From contig JAFURE010000118.1 of NCBI GenBank assembly GCA_017471985.1, positions 1 through 64,000 of the forward strand: DNA of 64,000 nt. The letters are read 5' to 3'. A program made the translations under genes and the position numbers. The stretch's first letter is position 1. Every line of letters starts with the position of its first letter. Shown in pieces: positions 1 through 7,599 of the stretch. The notes under the pieces were generated by a model. That model worked only from the letters and a program-made list of their open reading frames with translations. It made no database searches and had not been told where the DNA came from. This DNA is from Akkermansia sp. (GTDB lineage: Bacteria; Verrucomicrobiota; Verrucomicrobiia; Verrucomicrobiales; Akkermansiaceae).

Positions 1-1
1 A

Positions 2-916
2 CCGAATCGGAGTGCCCACCAAGCCCTCAAGGCAGGCTCTGCGTACGTGGAGCAAGGCTATACAGTAGCCGTAGACCTGGACTTGGAAAAGTTTTTCGAT
101 AAGGTCAACCACGACATCCTGATGTCGAGACTGGCACGGCGAATCAAAGACAAGCGCGTGCTCTATTACATCCGCCAAATGCTCAAGGCGGGCATGATGG
201 ACAACGAAGGCATCAAGCAGAAACGAGAGCAAGGCACACCGCAAGGTGGCCCGCTCTCACCTCTGCTCGCCAACGTACTGCTGGACGACCTTGACGGGGA
301 ATTGGAGAATCGAGGGCTGCATTTCTGCCGCTACGCAGACGACTGTATCATATTCGTGCGAACGATGGAAGCAGGCGAACGCGTGCTGGTAAATATCAGC
401 CGCTACATCGAAGAGGACCTGAAACTGAAAGTCAACCGACAGAAGAGCAAGGTGGACAAAGTGTGGAACTGCATCTACCTCGGCTACATCATAGGAGTAG
501 GAGGGCTGCTACGGATAGCACCGACAAGTGTGAAGAAGCTGAAATCGAAAGTGCGATTGATAACACGCCGAAATCGACCGACGCCTTTACGCGAAGTAAT
601 AGCGGAACTTATCCCCGTGATAAGGGGGTGGACGAATTACTTCAAGCTGGCAGCAATCAATAAGCTATGTCAGGAACTCGATGAATGGACGCGCCGAAAG
701 CTACGGTGCCTGCGCCTCAAACAATGCAAACACCCGAAAGGCATCCGCCGCTTCTTTGAGAGTATAGGATGCAAGCGGAAACTATGGAGTGGAATGGTTG
801 CAATGGGGGCAAGGTGGTGGAGGATGGCCTGCTCGCAACCTGCGAATATCTGCATGGATAACGCATGGCTGCGAGCAGAGGGATATATCTCGTTTTATCA
901 ACTCCTCAAACGCTGA
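2..916 (+). CDS. Group II intron reverse transcriptase/maturase, N-terminus missing
   Basis: This protein drives splicing and target-primed reverse transcription of its host intron. The frame is open from base 2, where codons already read as RT sequence (PNRSAHQALK), so the gene starts left of the window. The part seen has the RT blocks in order: VDLDLEKFFDKVNHD, GTPQGGPLSPLLANV, the catalytic YADD (about 300 bases in), and LGY. Maturase domain X follows (IRGWTNYF, and a basic RRKLRCLRLKQ helix). The C-terminus ends in the usual way without an HNH endonuclease domain. Domains V and VI begin seven bases after the stop, as expected for a maturase encoded in intron domain IV. Confidence 0.93.
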   Translation, partial: PNRSAHQALKAGSAYVEQGYTVAVDLDLEKFFDKVNHDILMSRLARRIKDKRVLYYIRQMLKAGMMDNEGIKQKREQGTPQGGPLSPLLANVLLDDLDGELENRGLHFCRYADDCIIFVRTMEAGERVLVNISRYIEEDLKLKVNRQKSKVDKVWNCIYLGYIIGVGGLLRIAPTSVKKLKSKVRLITRRNRPTPLREVIAELIPVIRGWTNYFKLAAINKLCQELDEWTRRKLRCLRLKQCKHPKGIRRFFESIGCKRKLWSGMVAMGARWWRMACSQPANICMDNAWLRAEGYISFYQLLKR

Positions 917-922
917 TTGGAA

Positions 923-988
923 ACCGCCGTATGCCATAAATGGCACGTACGGTGGTGTGAGAGGGGGACGAAAGTCCCCCTACTCGAT
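923..988 (+). ncRNA. Group II intron domains V and VI
   Basis: Bases 923-956 fold as the 34-base domain V hairpin: ACCGCCGTA pairs with TACGGTGGT, a two-base CG bulge follows, and an upper stem TGCCA/TGGCA is capped by TAAA rather than a GNRA loop. The catalytic triad position reads CGC (925-927). Bases 961-985 form domain VI (GAG-GGGGAC, GAAA loop, GTCCCC-CTA-CTC). A982 is left unpaired and lies seven bases from the predicted 3' end at T988, the usual place for the branch-point adenosine. Confidence 0.85.
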
Positions 989-1005
989 CAATATGATGCA
1001 ATCTA

Positions 1006-2589
1006 TCAATCTTCGCTATCCACGAATTTCACCTTAATAGGACGACCAAGGATACGCTCTGCGGCAGGGATATCCTGCTGAAGACTGAAAGTGTAGTTAA
1101 TCCAGGAACCTTGAGTGGCGCGGAGTTCAACGTCCAGCGCAGCTCTCACGAGCTCATCCTTCGTCAGCACGCTGCTGAAGAATTTGGAGGTACTTTCACG
1201 CTCTTCGGGAGTTGAGTGATTAAACACATATTCCGCGAAAGCCAGATTTTCCTTTTCATCAAATCGACCGATACTGAAGTCGGAGAGTTTAAATTTCCAG
1301 TGCGGGTGCGTGCCGACATACATCATGTTGAGTGTGCCGGCCATACGAGCAGGGGAGTATGCGGTAAAGGTGATACAGGCAAGCACCACTGCACCCAGAC
1401 AGATTTTGGTATACTTCCAGAAGGCACCGTTGGTAGACATGTAGATGACAAGAACAACAAGTCCAATCAGCCCCAGCAGCATGCACTCGGCAGCCTCGAT
1501 ACGACGGGTGGTAAAGCCGAAGTCAGAAATCTGGTAATACAGGCGCATGTAAACACTCACTGCCAGAAGAGCTGTCTGAATGACCAGAACATAGCCCAAC
1601 ACGCGGGAAACGGCAGATGTGCGGGCTACGCCGCGTTGACGGAAGAGAAGCACCAGAAGTCCGGCCGCGAGAACGGAAGCCCAGGTGATGGATTCGGCGC
1701 CTTCGTGGAGGTATGTCGTCTGAGAAATACCCTCGGGAACATTGCCGAACCAGAGATAGGCGATATCGGTCGATGTGGCTACCAGGAAGGCTGCGTTCAC
1801 ACCGAGCAGTACGCAGAGCGGCAGGTAGGGCAGCATCGTTGTGCCTGCGGGAGCAGCCTGTTCAGGAGCAGTTGTTGTTTGCAGCGGCGTGATGCTGCTC
1901 GGGCGCCTGAAACAGTAGATACCGAACCAGAGGAACCCAACAATCCAGAAGAGAACATGGAGCCAGAAATCCCAGCTGATGTGCAGGAACTCCACCAGCT
2001 TGTTCCACCACTCTACAAGCGTATTCCATACAATTTCCACCACCGGGTTACCTGAGGCAAAAATGCAGAGGAAGGCAACGAAACAAACCAACCCGATTAA
2101 AATGCATATGAGCAGAGGCAGGATGGCCCGCAATGCTGCGAAACGCCCTTTCGTCGCTTTTTTCTCGGGTCGTTTGGCAACCCAGAAAGACCACCAGTTA
2201 CGGTAGGAGGTATTGGGCTGAGTCATGTTGTTCTTCGTGGGTAACATAACCACAATGAAAGGCAGCACCAGACTGCTGAACCAACAAATGGGATTACCGC
2301 ACATAATCAGCACCAGACAGTTCAGAATTGCAAGTGCCTGCAGGAACCAGTACTCACCCCGGCTTAAATCCTTTCGCAACAACAGCAAGGCATTGATGGC
2401 AAGGAAACATCCCAGACCGGCACCTATACCGAAACCGTATTCTCGGGGCCAGGCAAGGTCAGCCGCAGCTGCGACCATCAGAAGGACAAAAAAAGGCACA
2501 GCTCCCAGATTCCACCAGGAGGGATCCTCAGGAGCCTTTACAGGTGGCACGGGCGGCAGGTTAGGTTTAGCAGTTGGATTATTGTTCAT
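1006..2589 (-). CDS. DUF4173-like multi-pass membrane protein
   Basis: A 527-residue inner-membrane protein of unknown function. A proline-rich N-terminus is followed by about ten hydrophobic segments. A central YLHEGAESITWASVLAAGLLVLLF stretch (about residues 290-313) resembles the conserved part of DUF4173 proteins. The last 110 residues are soluble and probably lie outside the cytoplasm. It is the last gene of the ogpA operon, 40 bases after the ROK kinase, and no Shine-Dalgarno sequence is clear. The intron end is 17 bases past its stop, so the original operon terminator is not visible. A family call of DUF4153 would also be possible. Confidence 0.7.
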   Translation of the reverse strand: MNNNPTAKPNLPPVPPVKAPEDPSWWNLGAVPFFVLLMVAAAADLAWPREYGFGIGAGLGCFLAINALLLLRKDLSRGEYWFLQALAILNCLVLIMCGNPICWFSSLVLPFIVVMLPTKNNMTQPNTSYRNWWSFWVAKRPEKKATKGRFAALRAILPLLICILIGLVCFVAFLCIFASGNPVVEIVWNTLVEWWNKLVEFLHISWDFWLHVLFWIVGFLWFGIYCFRRPSSITPLQTTTAPEQAAPAGTTMLPYLPLCVLLGVNAAFLVATSTDIAYLWFGNVPEGISQTTYLHEGAESITWASVLAAGLLVLLFRQRGVARTSAVSRVLGYVLVIQTALLAVSVYMRLYYQISDFGFTTRRIEAAECMLLGLIGLVVLVIYMSTNGAFWKYTKICLGAVVLACITFTAYSPARMAGTLNMMYVGTHPHWKFKLSDFSIGRFDEKENLAFAEYVFNHSTPEERESTSKFFSSVLTKDELVRAALDVELRATQGSWINYTFSLQQDIPAAERILGRPIKVKFVDSED

Positions 2590-2629
2590 AACGAGTATTA
2601 GATGTTAGAATGATGGAGTCTGTTCAAAA

Positions 2630-3577
2630 TTATTCCGATAAAAGGCCCTCGGAATAATCTGCCGCCATGAGTCCCGCACCTATCAGGCCTGAATCTGCGC
2701 CGAAATGCGCCGGTTTAAGGCTGAGCGCTTCGTAGTGAACCGGGAACAATTGCTCGCGCAATTTCTCCTGCAATGGCGTAAAAAGTAAATCTCCGGCTTT
2801 GGCAACCCCTCCACCAATAATGACAGCCTCGGGAACAAAGGCATACATGAGATTCATGATAAGGCAGGCCAGTTTCTCGGCAAAGCTGTTATACAGCCCT
2901 TGTGCAATCGGGCAACCCTTGCGGGCAGACTGTTCCAGAAGGTAGGGAGTGCATTGTTCCGGTGTGCGAGCCTGACCGGCTGCCGCGTATGCCTGTACGG
3001 CATCTGCCGCAAACTCATTGTTGCCGATATACTCCTCTATCGCACCACGATTCCCGAAAGGTCCGGTTCGTCCTCGCCAGTTAATGCTGGTTTGCCCCAG
3101 TTCTGCAGCCGAGACGGTACGACCACGGAGCATGCGGTTATGGATGACAATACCGCCGCCAATTCCGGTACCCAGCGTCAGGCAGACCAGGCTTTCCAGT
3201 CCTTTACCGGCACCGAGTTTCCATTCGGCATAGGCCATGCAATTAGCGTCGTTATCCAGCGCCACAGGGAGCCCGAGGGCCTGCTGCATGATATCGCGCA
3301 CAGGCACCTCGTGATTCCAGACGGGGACATTGGTGAGCTGGTACAGCACACCTCGGTGAAAATCCGTCCAGCCGGGCATGCCGAGACCGACAGCCGCGGC
3401 ATCGGGGTGGCGTTGCAGCAGCTCTCGAGCGGTGGTACACATAGCTTTGATGATAGCCGCAGGGCTATCATAGGTTGCAGTGAGCAGGGGCTCTGCCTTG
3501 TGCAAAATGTCAGCCCCCTGCGTTACGCCCATTTTGATGCTTGTGCCGCCGAAGTCTACTGCAATCGCCTTTTTCAT
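2630..3577 (-). CDS. ROK-family sugar kinase (glucokinase-like), zinc motif absent
   Basis: This 315-aa protein has the ROK kinase fold: phosphate loop VDFGGTSIKMG at residues 7-17, sugar/catalytic NDANCMAYAEW, and GTGIGGG plus IIGGGVAKAG for ATP. It should phosphorylate a hexose or amino sugar in the cytoplasm. Most ROK proteins carry a GHxx... CxCGxxGC zinc site after the GELG element; here it reads ELGQ...GPFGNRGAIEEYIG, with all three cysteines and the histidine gone. The start is the ATG at 3577, because it begins directly with the phosphate-loop strand and lies four bases after the upstream stop. The gene follows the O-glycopeptidase, so its substrate may be a mucin-derived sugar. A paralogue is at 33975-34925. 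Confidence 0.9.
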   Translation of the reverse strand: MKKAIAVDFGGTSIKMGVTQGADILHKAEPLLTATYDSPAAIIKAMCTTARELLQRHPDAAAVGLGMPGWTDFHRGVLYQLTNVPVWNHEVPVRDIMQQALGLPVALDNDANCMAYAEWKLGAGKGLESLVCLTLGTGIGGGIVIHNRMLRGRTVSAAELGQTSINWRGRTGPFGNRGAIEEYIGNNEFAADAVQAYAAAGQARTPEQCTPYLLEQSARKGCPIAQGLYNSFAEKLACLIMNLMYAFVPEAVIIGGGVAKAGDLLFTPLQEKLREQLFPVHYEALSLKPAHFGADSGLIGAGLMAADYSEGLLSE

Positions 3578-3581
3578 GTTA

Positions 3582-4793
3582 TCAGTACCCCCTACGGAAA
3601 ACAGGTTGGCCCATATCAATGCTGCCATCGGCAGGCACGTTCTTCAAGTCAAACGGCACTCGCCAGCGGAATCTGCTGCCCTCGTTGGTCTGAATAAGGA
3701 CATCAAGAGCCATAGCACCACCCTCAGTGTTCTTTAGCTCAATGAGTTCAGCCAACGGGATGCTGACAGTTGCTACGGTTTTTCCGTCAGCTGTCTTGCT
3801 CATGCTGCAGGGGAACGGTACGGCATCGTAATCGCGGTTGACTTCAAAGGGCGGGTCCTGAATATAGGCGTTCACATTCACCACTTCAGGAGTGGTGCGG
3901 AGGTAGAGCTCGAGGGTGTCGCCCACACGCTTGAAGCTCGCAGTTTCTACTGTCGGAGCTTCTACTTGCGTGTAGAACTTTGTCGTTGTACCTTTCGAAA
4001 CAAAAAGCTCGGAGTGAGCCAGAATACGGCAGCTGGCCAATGTGAGGTAGGTGGGCCTGAAGCCAAAGGTGTAATTACCGGCGCCCATGAGTGCAGTGCC
4101 GTGAGCCTTGTTGTCACTGGCTGTGCCGAGGTTATGGGGCAGGTTCAGGCCGTGCCCCAGTTCGTGCGCAAAACCACCGTACCATTTGGTCAGCAGGCGC
4201 CCTTCTTTGGTGGGCTGTCCGATGTGCTTAATGTCGAAATGAGCATAGTCCAGAGCAAAGCAGTTCGTGCCGAGTCCATAGAACGGCACTCCACCGGGGT
4301 TAAGGTCGTTATACTCTTCATCATAATGCGTAGGCATAATAACAAAGGTATGCTGGCTGGTGCGGCGTCCGGGTACAGCATCGAGGTAAGCATTGACCTC
4401 TTCCAGGCAGGGATTGTGACCGGTTCCATAAGAATACTCGGTGTGGGGCTTTTTGCCGCGAACCAGGTGAATCTGCACCTCACCGTTATCTTTCATAGAA
4501 AGCCCGAATGAGTGAGCTCCCTGACCATTGCGAACCATTTCCTTACCGTAGTACTGCTGCAGGTAAATCAGCAATTCGCTGATACGGCGCTCGTAGTCAG
4601 CTATCGGTTCTCGGTCATTACCAACGAAGTATATCACGTTGAGCTGATTTTCACTGGGTATCAGCTCAATGCTGTCTGCCAGCAACTCCTTGGCTCGGGG
4701 TTGAAAATGCTCGGGTACAGCACCCATAGCGGCCACGCTCAGCCCAAGGGCACACATCATTACAGTAATGGCTTTCATGCGCATACGCCGCAT
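3582..4793 (-). CDS. ogpA: Secreted O-glycopeptidase, OgpA (OpeRATOR)-like metalloprotease
   Basis: A zinc protease predicted to cut mucin-type glycoproteins N-terminal to O-glycosylated Ser/Thr. It has an N-terminal signal peptide (basic start, then a hydrophobic stretch to about residue 24) and the metzincin zinc site HELGHGLNLPH at residues 210-220, with ALMGAGNYTFG as the Met-turn. Long stretches match my memory of A. muciniphila OgpA (Amuc_1119), such as GGVPFYGxGxNCFALDY, FDIKHxGQ and LLTKWYGG, all in the same order and spacing. At 403 aa it is close to OgpA in length. ATGs at 4793, 4784 and 4778 are in frame; I keep the longest because it gives the best basic n-region. It lies 25 bases after the regulator gene and four before the kinase. 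Confidence 0.9.
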   Translation of the reverse strand: MRRMRMKAITVMMCALGLSVAAMGAVPEHFQPRAKELLADSIELIPSENQLNVIYFVGNDREPIADYERRISELLIYLQQYYGKEMVRNGQGAHSFGLSMKDNGEVQIHLVRGKKPHTEYSYGTGHNPCLEEVNAYLDAVPGRRTSQHTFVIMPTHYDEEYNDLNPGGVPFYGLGTNCFALDYAHFDIKHIGQPTKEGRLLTKWYGGFAHELGHGLNLPHNLGTASDNKAHGTALMGAGNYTFGFRPTYLTLASCRILAHSELFVSKGTTTKFYTQVEAPTVETASFKRVGDTLELYLRTTPEVVNVNAYIQDPPFEVNRDYDAVPFPCSMSKTADGKTVATVSIPLAELIELKNTEGGAMALDVLIQTNEGSRFRWRVPFDLKNVPADGSIDMGQPVFRRGY

Positions 4794-4818
4794 ATTCTGC
4801 CATCAATGTATGATTTTG

Positions 4819-5712
4819 TCAAGTAAATGTGTTACCTGGTCGGGATGCGTAGAGGATTACCAACTCTTTGATTTCACTCTCCCTGATTCTGTTAAAACGG
4901 AGTTCCGGCAGCACTCCTCGCAGCTTGGTGGAGGCGTTGTAGCGTATACGCTCAGCCAGTCGCGAGCTCATGGGGGGCACGTACAGTTCGATACGATGAG
5001 GGGCTAGGGTGCAGGTGATAACTTGTAACAAGCGTGCGGTCATTTCCTCTACCATGACTCGGTCACTGTAATCAAGCGTAATCCAATCTGCCGGCATGGT
5101 CAGAAAGTGCAGGGGTCCGGTTTCATAGACTGCGCCGCCTCGAACAATTGCACAAGATGGATTATCTCCCGGTTGTAAACAGAGAACCACGGTACCATCA
5201 GTTGCTCCCTGTGCTAAAATCGTCGCTGTACCCGGCATGTTGACGGGGCATTTGTATCGGGATTGCAAGTGCGACACCATGCCCTCCGGTATGATGTCGG
5301 CCGGAAATATCAGTGTGATGCTGCGCAAACGATGATTGCGCAGTGTTTCTGACAATATGCCATCAAGGCTCTCTTTTTCCAGATACGCAAATTGAGCTGT
5401 AGCGAATCGACGTTCACGACCATGCAAATCGAGAATATTTACCCGACAGTTCAACAGTGTGCCTTGTCTGTGGCATTCAATCAATGCGTGACGCGCATAA
5501 TTAACGTTGTACCTATACAACATGACCGGGCGACCGCCGCCGGAAGGCACCTCTTCTGCAGCTCTCAACTCTCCATTTTGACACAGATAATCAACGGCTT
5601 TGCAGACAGACACCAGACTAAGGCCCGTCGCCTGTGCCAATTGAGGCCGTGTGGCTTCTCCTCGTTCATGCATTGCCAGTAAAACAGCCTGCTGTGCTCC
5701 TGTTAAGCTCAT
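4819..5712 (-). CDS. ROK-type transcriptional regulator with degenerate kinase domain
   Basis: A 297-aa regulator. An N-terminal winged helix-turn-helix (residues 1-65: LTGAQQAVLLAMHERGEAT... RPQLAQATGLSLVSVCKAVDYL) with a GGGRP wing turn is the hallmark of NagC/XylR-type ROK regulators. The remainder resembles a ROK domain that has lost the phosphate loop and the NDAN motif, so catalysis is unlikely. The start is the ATG at 5712, since residues upstream of it do not fit the family. It is first in the operon with ogpA and the kinase. The promoter just upstream overlaps a perfect palindrome, suggesting autoregulation in response to a sugar. Confidence 0.83.
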   Translation of the reverse strand: MSLTGAQQAVLLAMHERGEATRPQLAQATGLSLVSVCKAVDYLCQNGELRAAEEVPSGGGRPVMLYRYNVNYARHALIECHRQGTLLNCRVNILDLHGRERRFATAQFAYLEKESLDGILSETLRNHRLRSITLIFPADIIPEGMVSHLQSRYKCPVNMPGTATILAQGATDGTVVLCLQPGDNPSCAIVRGGAVYETGPLHFLTMPADWITLDYSDRVMVEEMTARLLQVITCTLAPHRIELYVPPMSSRLAERIRYNASTKLRGVLPELRFNRIRESEIKELVILYASRPGNTFT

Positions 5713-5732
5713 CTTTATTAACTCGGTTAAGA

Positions 5733-5767
5733 AAGTGTAACACTTTTGCATCATCTTTGCAAGTGTT
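5733..5767 (-). promoter_or_regulatory. Promoter and palindromic operator of the ogpA operon
   Basis: Read on the minus strand, TTGCAA (5757-5762), a 17-bp spacer and TACACT (5734-5739) form a sigma70-like promoter. The perfect palindrome AAGTGTAACACTT (5733-5745) covers the -10 box. A further AAGTGTT arm at 5761-5767 mirrors AACACTT at 5739-5745 with 15 bases between. A repressor bound here would block RNA polymerase. The obvious candidate is the ROK-type regulator encoded 21 bases downstream. Confidence 0.65.
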
Positions 5768-5853
5768 TTTATTTGTGATTGAATATCAGTATTATAAGTT
5801 TGTTGTTTTCGAGGGAAATTACAATTCTCGTCGAAGAGTGCAACATGAATTAC

Positions 5854-5882
5854 TCGACAGGTGTCGCGATATCTGGTAGGAT
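5854..5882 (+). promoter_or_regulatory. Promoter of pyrG
   Basis: TCGACA (5854-5859), 17-bp spacer, TAGGAT (5877-5882). The untranslated leader would be about 26 bases, without a clear Shine-Dalgarno sequence. Confidence 0.55.
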
Positions 5883-5915
5883 AAGCTCAACATAACAGAA
5901 ACACCACACAGACAC

Positions 5916-7529
5916 ATGAAATACATCTTCGTAACCGGCGGCGTCGTATCTTCTCTGGGTAAAGGTCTTGCAGCTGCTTCTATCGGCACACTGCTTGAGC
6001 ACTGCGGGCTTGACGTGACCATGCAGAAGTTTGATCCCTATCTGAACATTGACCCGGGCACCATGAGCCCCTATCAGCACGGCGAGGTATACGTGCTTAA
6101 CGATGGCGCTGAGACTGACCTTGACCTCGGTCACTACGAGCGTTTTATTCACTGCCAGCTTTCCCGCCTGAACAATCTGACCAGCGGAAAGGTGTTCGAG
6201 CACGTGCTCGAGAAGGAGCGTCGCGGCGATTATCTTGGCAAGACTGTTCAATACATCCCCCATGTGACGGATGAAATTAAGCAGCGCCTGTATGATTTGA
6301 CCGAGGCAAATAAGGATTGCGACGTCATCATCACCGAAATCGGCGGCACCGTGGGTGATATCGAAGGTTATCTTTTCCTCGAGGCTCTGCGCCAGTTTGC
6401 GCTTGAGGTAGGCCGCAACAACTGCTGTTTCATTCATGTCACCCTGCTGCCGTACATCAAGGCTGCCGGTGAGACAAAGACAAAGCCGACCCAGCAGAGT
6501 GTGGCCAAGCTGCGTGAAATCGGTATTCAGCCCGACATCATCGTGTGCCGCACAGAAATGGATAACCTCACCGATGAAGAGAAGCGCAAGATTGGTATGT
6601 TCTGTAACGTCCCGCCGCGCAACGTAGTGGCCTTCTGCGACGTGAAGCACAGCATCTACGAGTGCCCGCTTGATTTGGGCCGCGACAGAGTTGACCGCAT
6701 CGTTACTGAAGTGCTGGGCATTACTGTTCCCAAGCCCAAGATGGACGAATGGCAGAAGTTTGTGGGTCGTGTGATTCACCCCTCCCACAGTGTACGTATA
6801 GCCGTGGTGGGTAAGTACATTTCCCTGCAGGATGCCTACAAGTCCATCTACGAGAGCTTTACCCATGCCGGTGCAGCCAACGATTGTCGTGTGAATATCG
6901 TCAGAGTGGATGCCGAAGCTCTGGAGAGCGGTGATTGCGAAACTCTGATTGGCGATGTGGACGGTATTCTCGTTCCCGGTGGTTTCGGTGAGCGAGGTGT
7001 GGAGGGCAAGATTAAGGCCGTGCAGTATGCACGTGAGAAGGGCATTCCGTTCTTCGGTATCTGCCTTGGCATGCAGGTGGCAGTCATTGAGTATGCCCGC
7101 AACGTGCTCGGCCTGACGGATGCCAACTCTACCGAGTTCGACAAGTTCAGCGCCAATCCGGTCATCTGCCTGCAGGAGGAGCAGAAAACTATCACCAACA
7201 TGGGCGCAACCATGCGTCTGGGGGCCTATCCCGCCCATATTCAGGAGGGCAGCCTGTGCAGCAAGCTTTACGGCGGTGCCAGGATTATCTCCGAGCGTCA
7301 CCGTCACCGCTACGAGTTCAACGCCGATTTCCGCGAAGCCTGCGAGAAGGCAGGCATGGTTATCTCAGCCGTGAACGATGAACATGGTCTGGTGGAAGTG
7401 GTGGAGCTGCCCGGGCATCCCTTCTTCATTGCCTGTCAGTATCACCCCGAGTTCCAGAGCCGTCCGACCGCTCCGCACCCGCTCTTCAATGGGCTTGTGG
7501 CCGCTGCACTGGAAAAGAAGCAAGCCTGA
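5916..7529 (+). CDS. pyrG: CTP synthase
   Basis: Makes CTP from UTP, ATP and glutamine in the cytoplasm. The 537-aa length is typical. The N-terminal synthetase domain starts with [20 protein letters not shown], contains the P-loop region, and carries [12 protein letters not shown] further on. The C-terminal class I glutamine amidotransferase domain has the nucleophile in FFGICLGMQ and the His-Glu pair in QYHPEF. The ATG at 5916 begins exactly at the conserved N-terminus. A strong hairpin terminator follows, so it appears to be transcribed alone. Confidence 0.98.
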   Translation: MKYIFVTGGVVSSLGKGLAAASIGTLLEHCGLDVTMQKFDPYLNIDPGTMSPYQHGEVYVLNDGAETDLDLGHYERFIHCQLSRLNNLTSGKVFEHVLEKERRGDYLGKTVQYIPHVTDEIKQRLYDLTEANKDCDVIITEIGGTVGDIEGYLFLEALRQFALEVGRNNCCFIHVTLLPYIKAAGETKTKPTQQSVAKLREIGIQPDIIVCRTEMDNLTDEEKRKIGMFCNVPPRNVVAFCDVKHSIYECPLDLGRDRVDRIVTEVLGITVPKPKMDEWQKFVGRVIHPSHSVRIAVVGKYISLQDAYKSIYESFTHAGAANDCRVNIVRVDAEALESGDCETLIGDVDGILVPGGFGERGVEGKIKAVQYAREKGIPFFGICLGMQVAVIEYARNVLGLTDANSTEFDKFSANPVICLQEEQKTITNMGATMRLGAYPAHIQEGSLCSKLYGGARIISERHRHRYEFNADFREACEKAGMVISAVNDEHGLVEVVELPGHPFFIACQYHPEFQSRPTAPHPLFNGLVAAALEKKQA

Positions 7530-7548
7530 TATCATAACTCATTTCACT

Positions 7549-7588
7549 CGGTGGTCAGTTGCGCCCGCACTCTGACCACCGGGTTTTC
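7549..7588 (+). terminator. Intrinsic terminator after pyrG
   Basis: A 10-bp perfect stem CGGTGGTCAG (7549-7558) / CTGACCACCG (7572-7581), loop of 13 bases, then GGTTTTCT. It lies between pyrG and the symporter gene. It ends only 12 bases before the symporter ATG, so it could also influence that gene. Confidence 0.85.
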
Positions 7589-7599
7589 TGTGCTCAGCC

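Larger units (their letters stand above)
1..988 (+). mobile_element. Group II intron, 3' portion (5' end outside window)
   Basis: The window opens inside a bacterial group II intron: a reverse transcriptase/maturase frame is followed by RNA domains V and VI, and the predicted intron 3' end is at T988. The 5' RNA domains and 5' splice site lie off the left edge. The intron is on the plus strand. It ends 17 bases past the stop codon of the minus-strand gene at 1006-2589, so it sits antisense just beyond the end of an operon. No second mobile element is seen. Confidence 0.85.

Noticed and set aside
5850-7307. 485-codon open frame antisense to pyrG
   Set aside because: It lies wholly across a clear CTP synthase, its predicted protein has no recognisable domain, and long antisense frames are common in this GC-rich third-position code.
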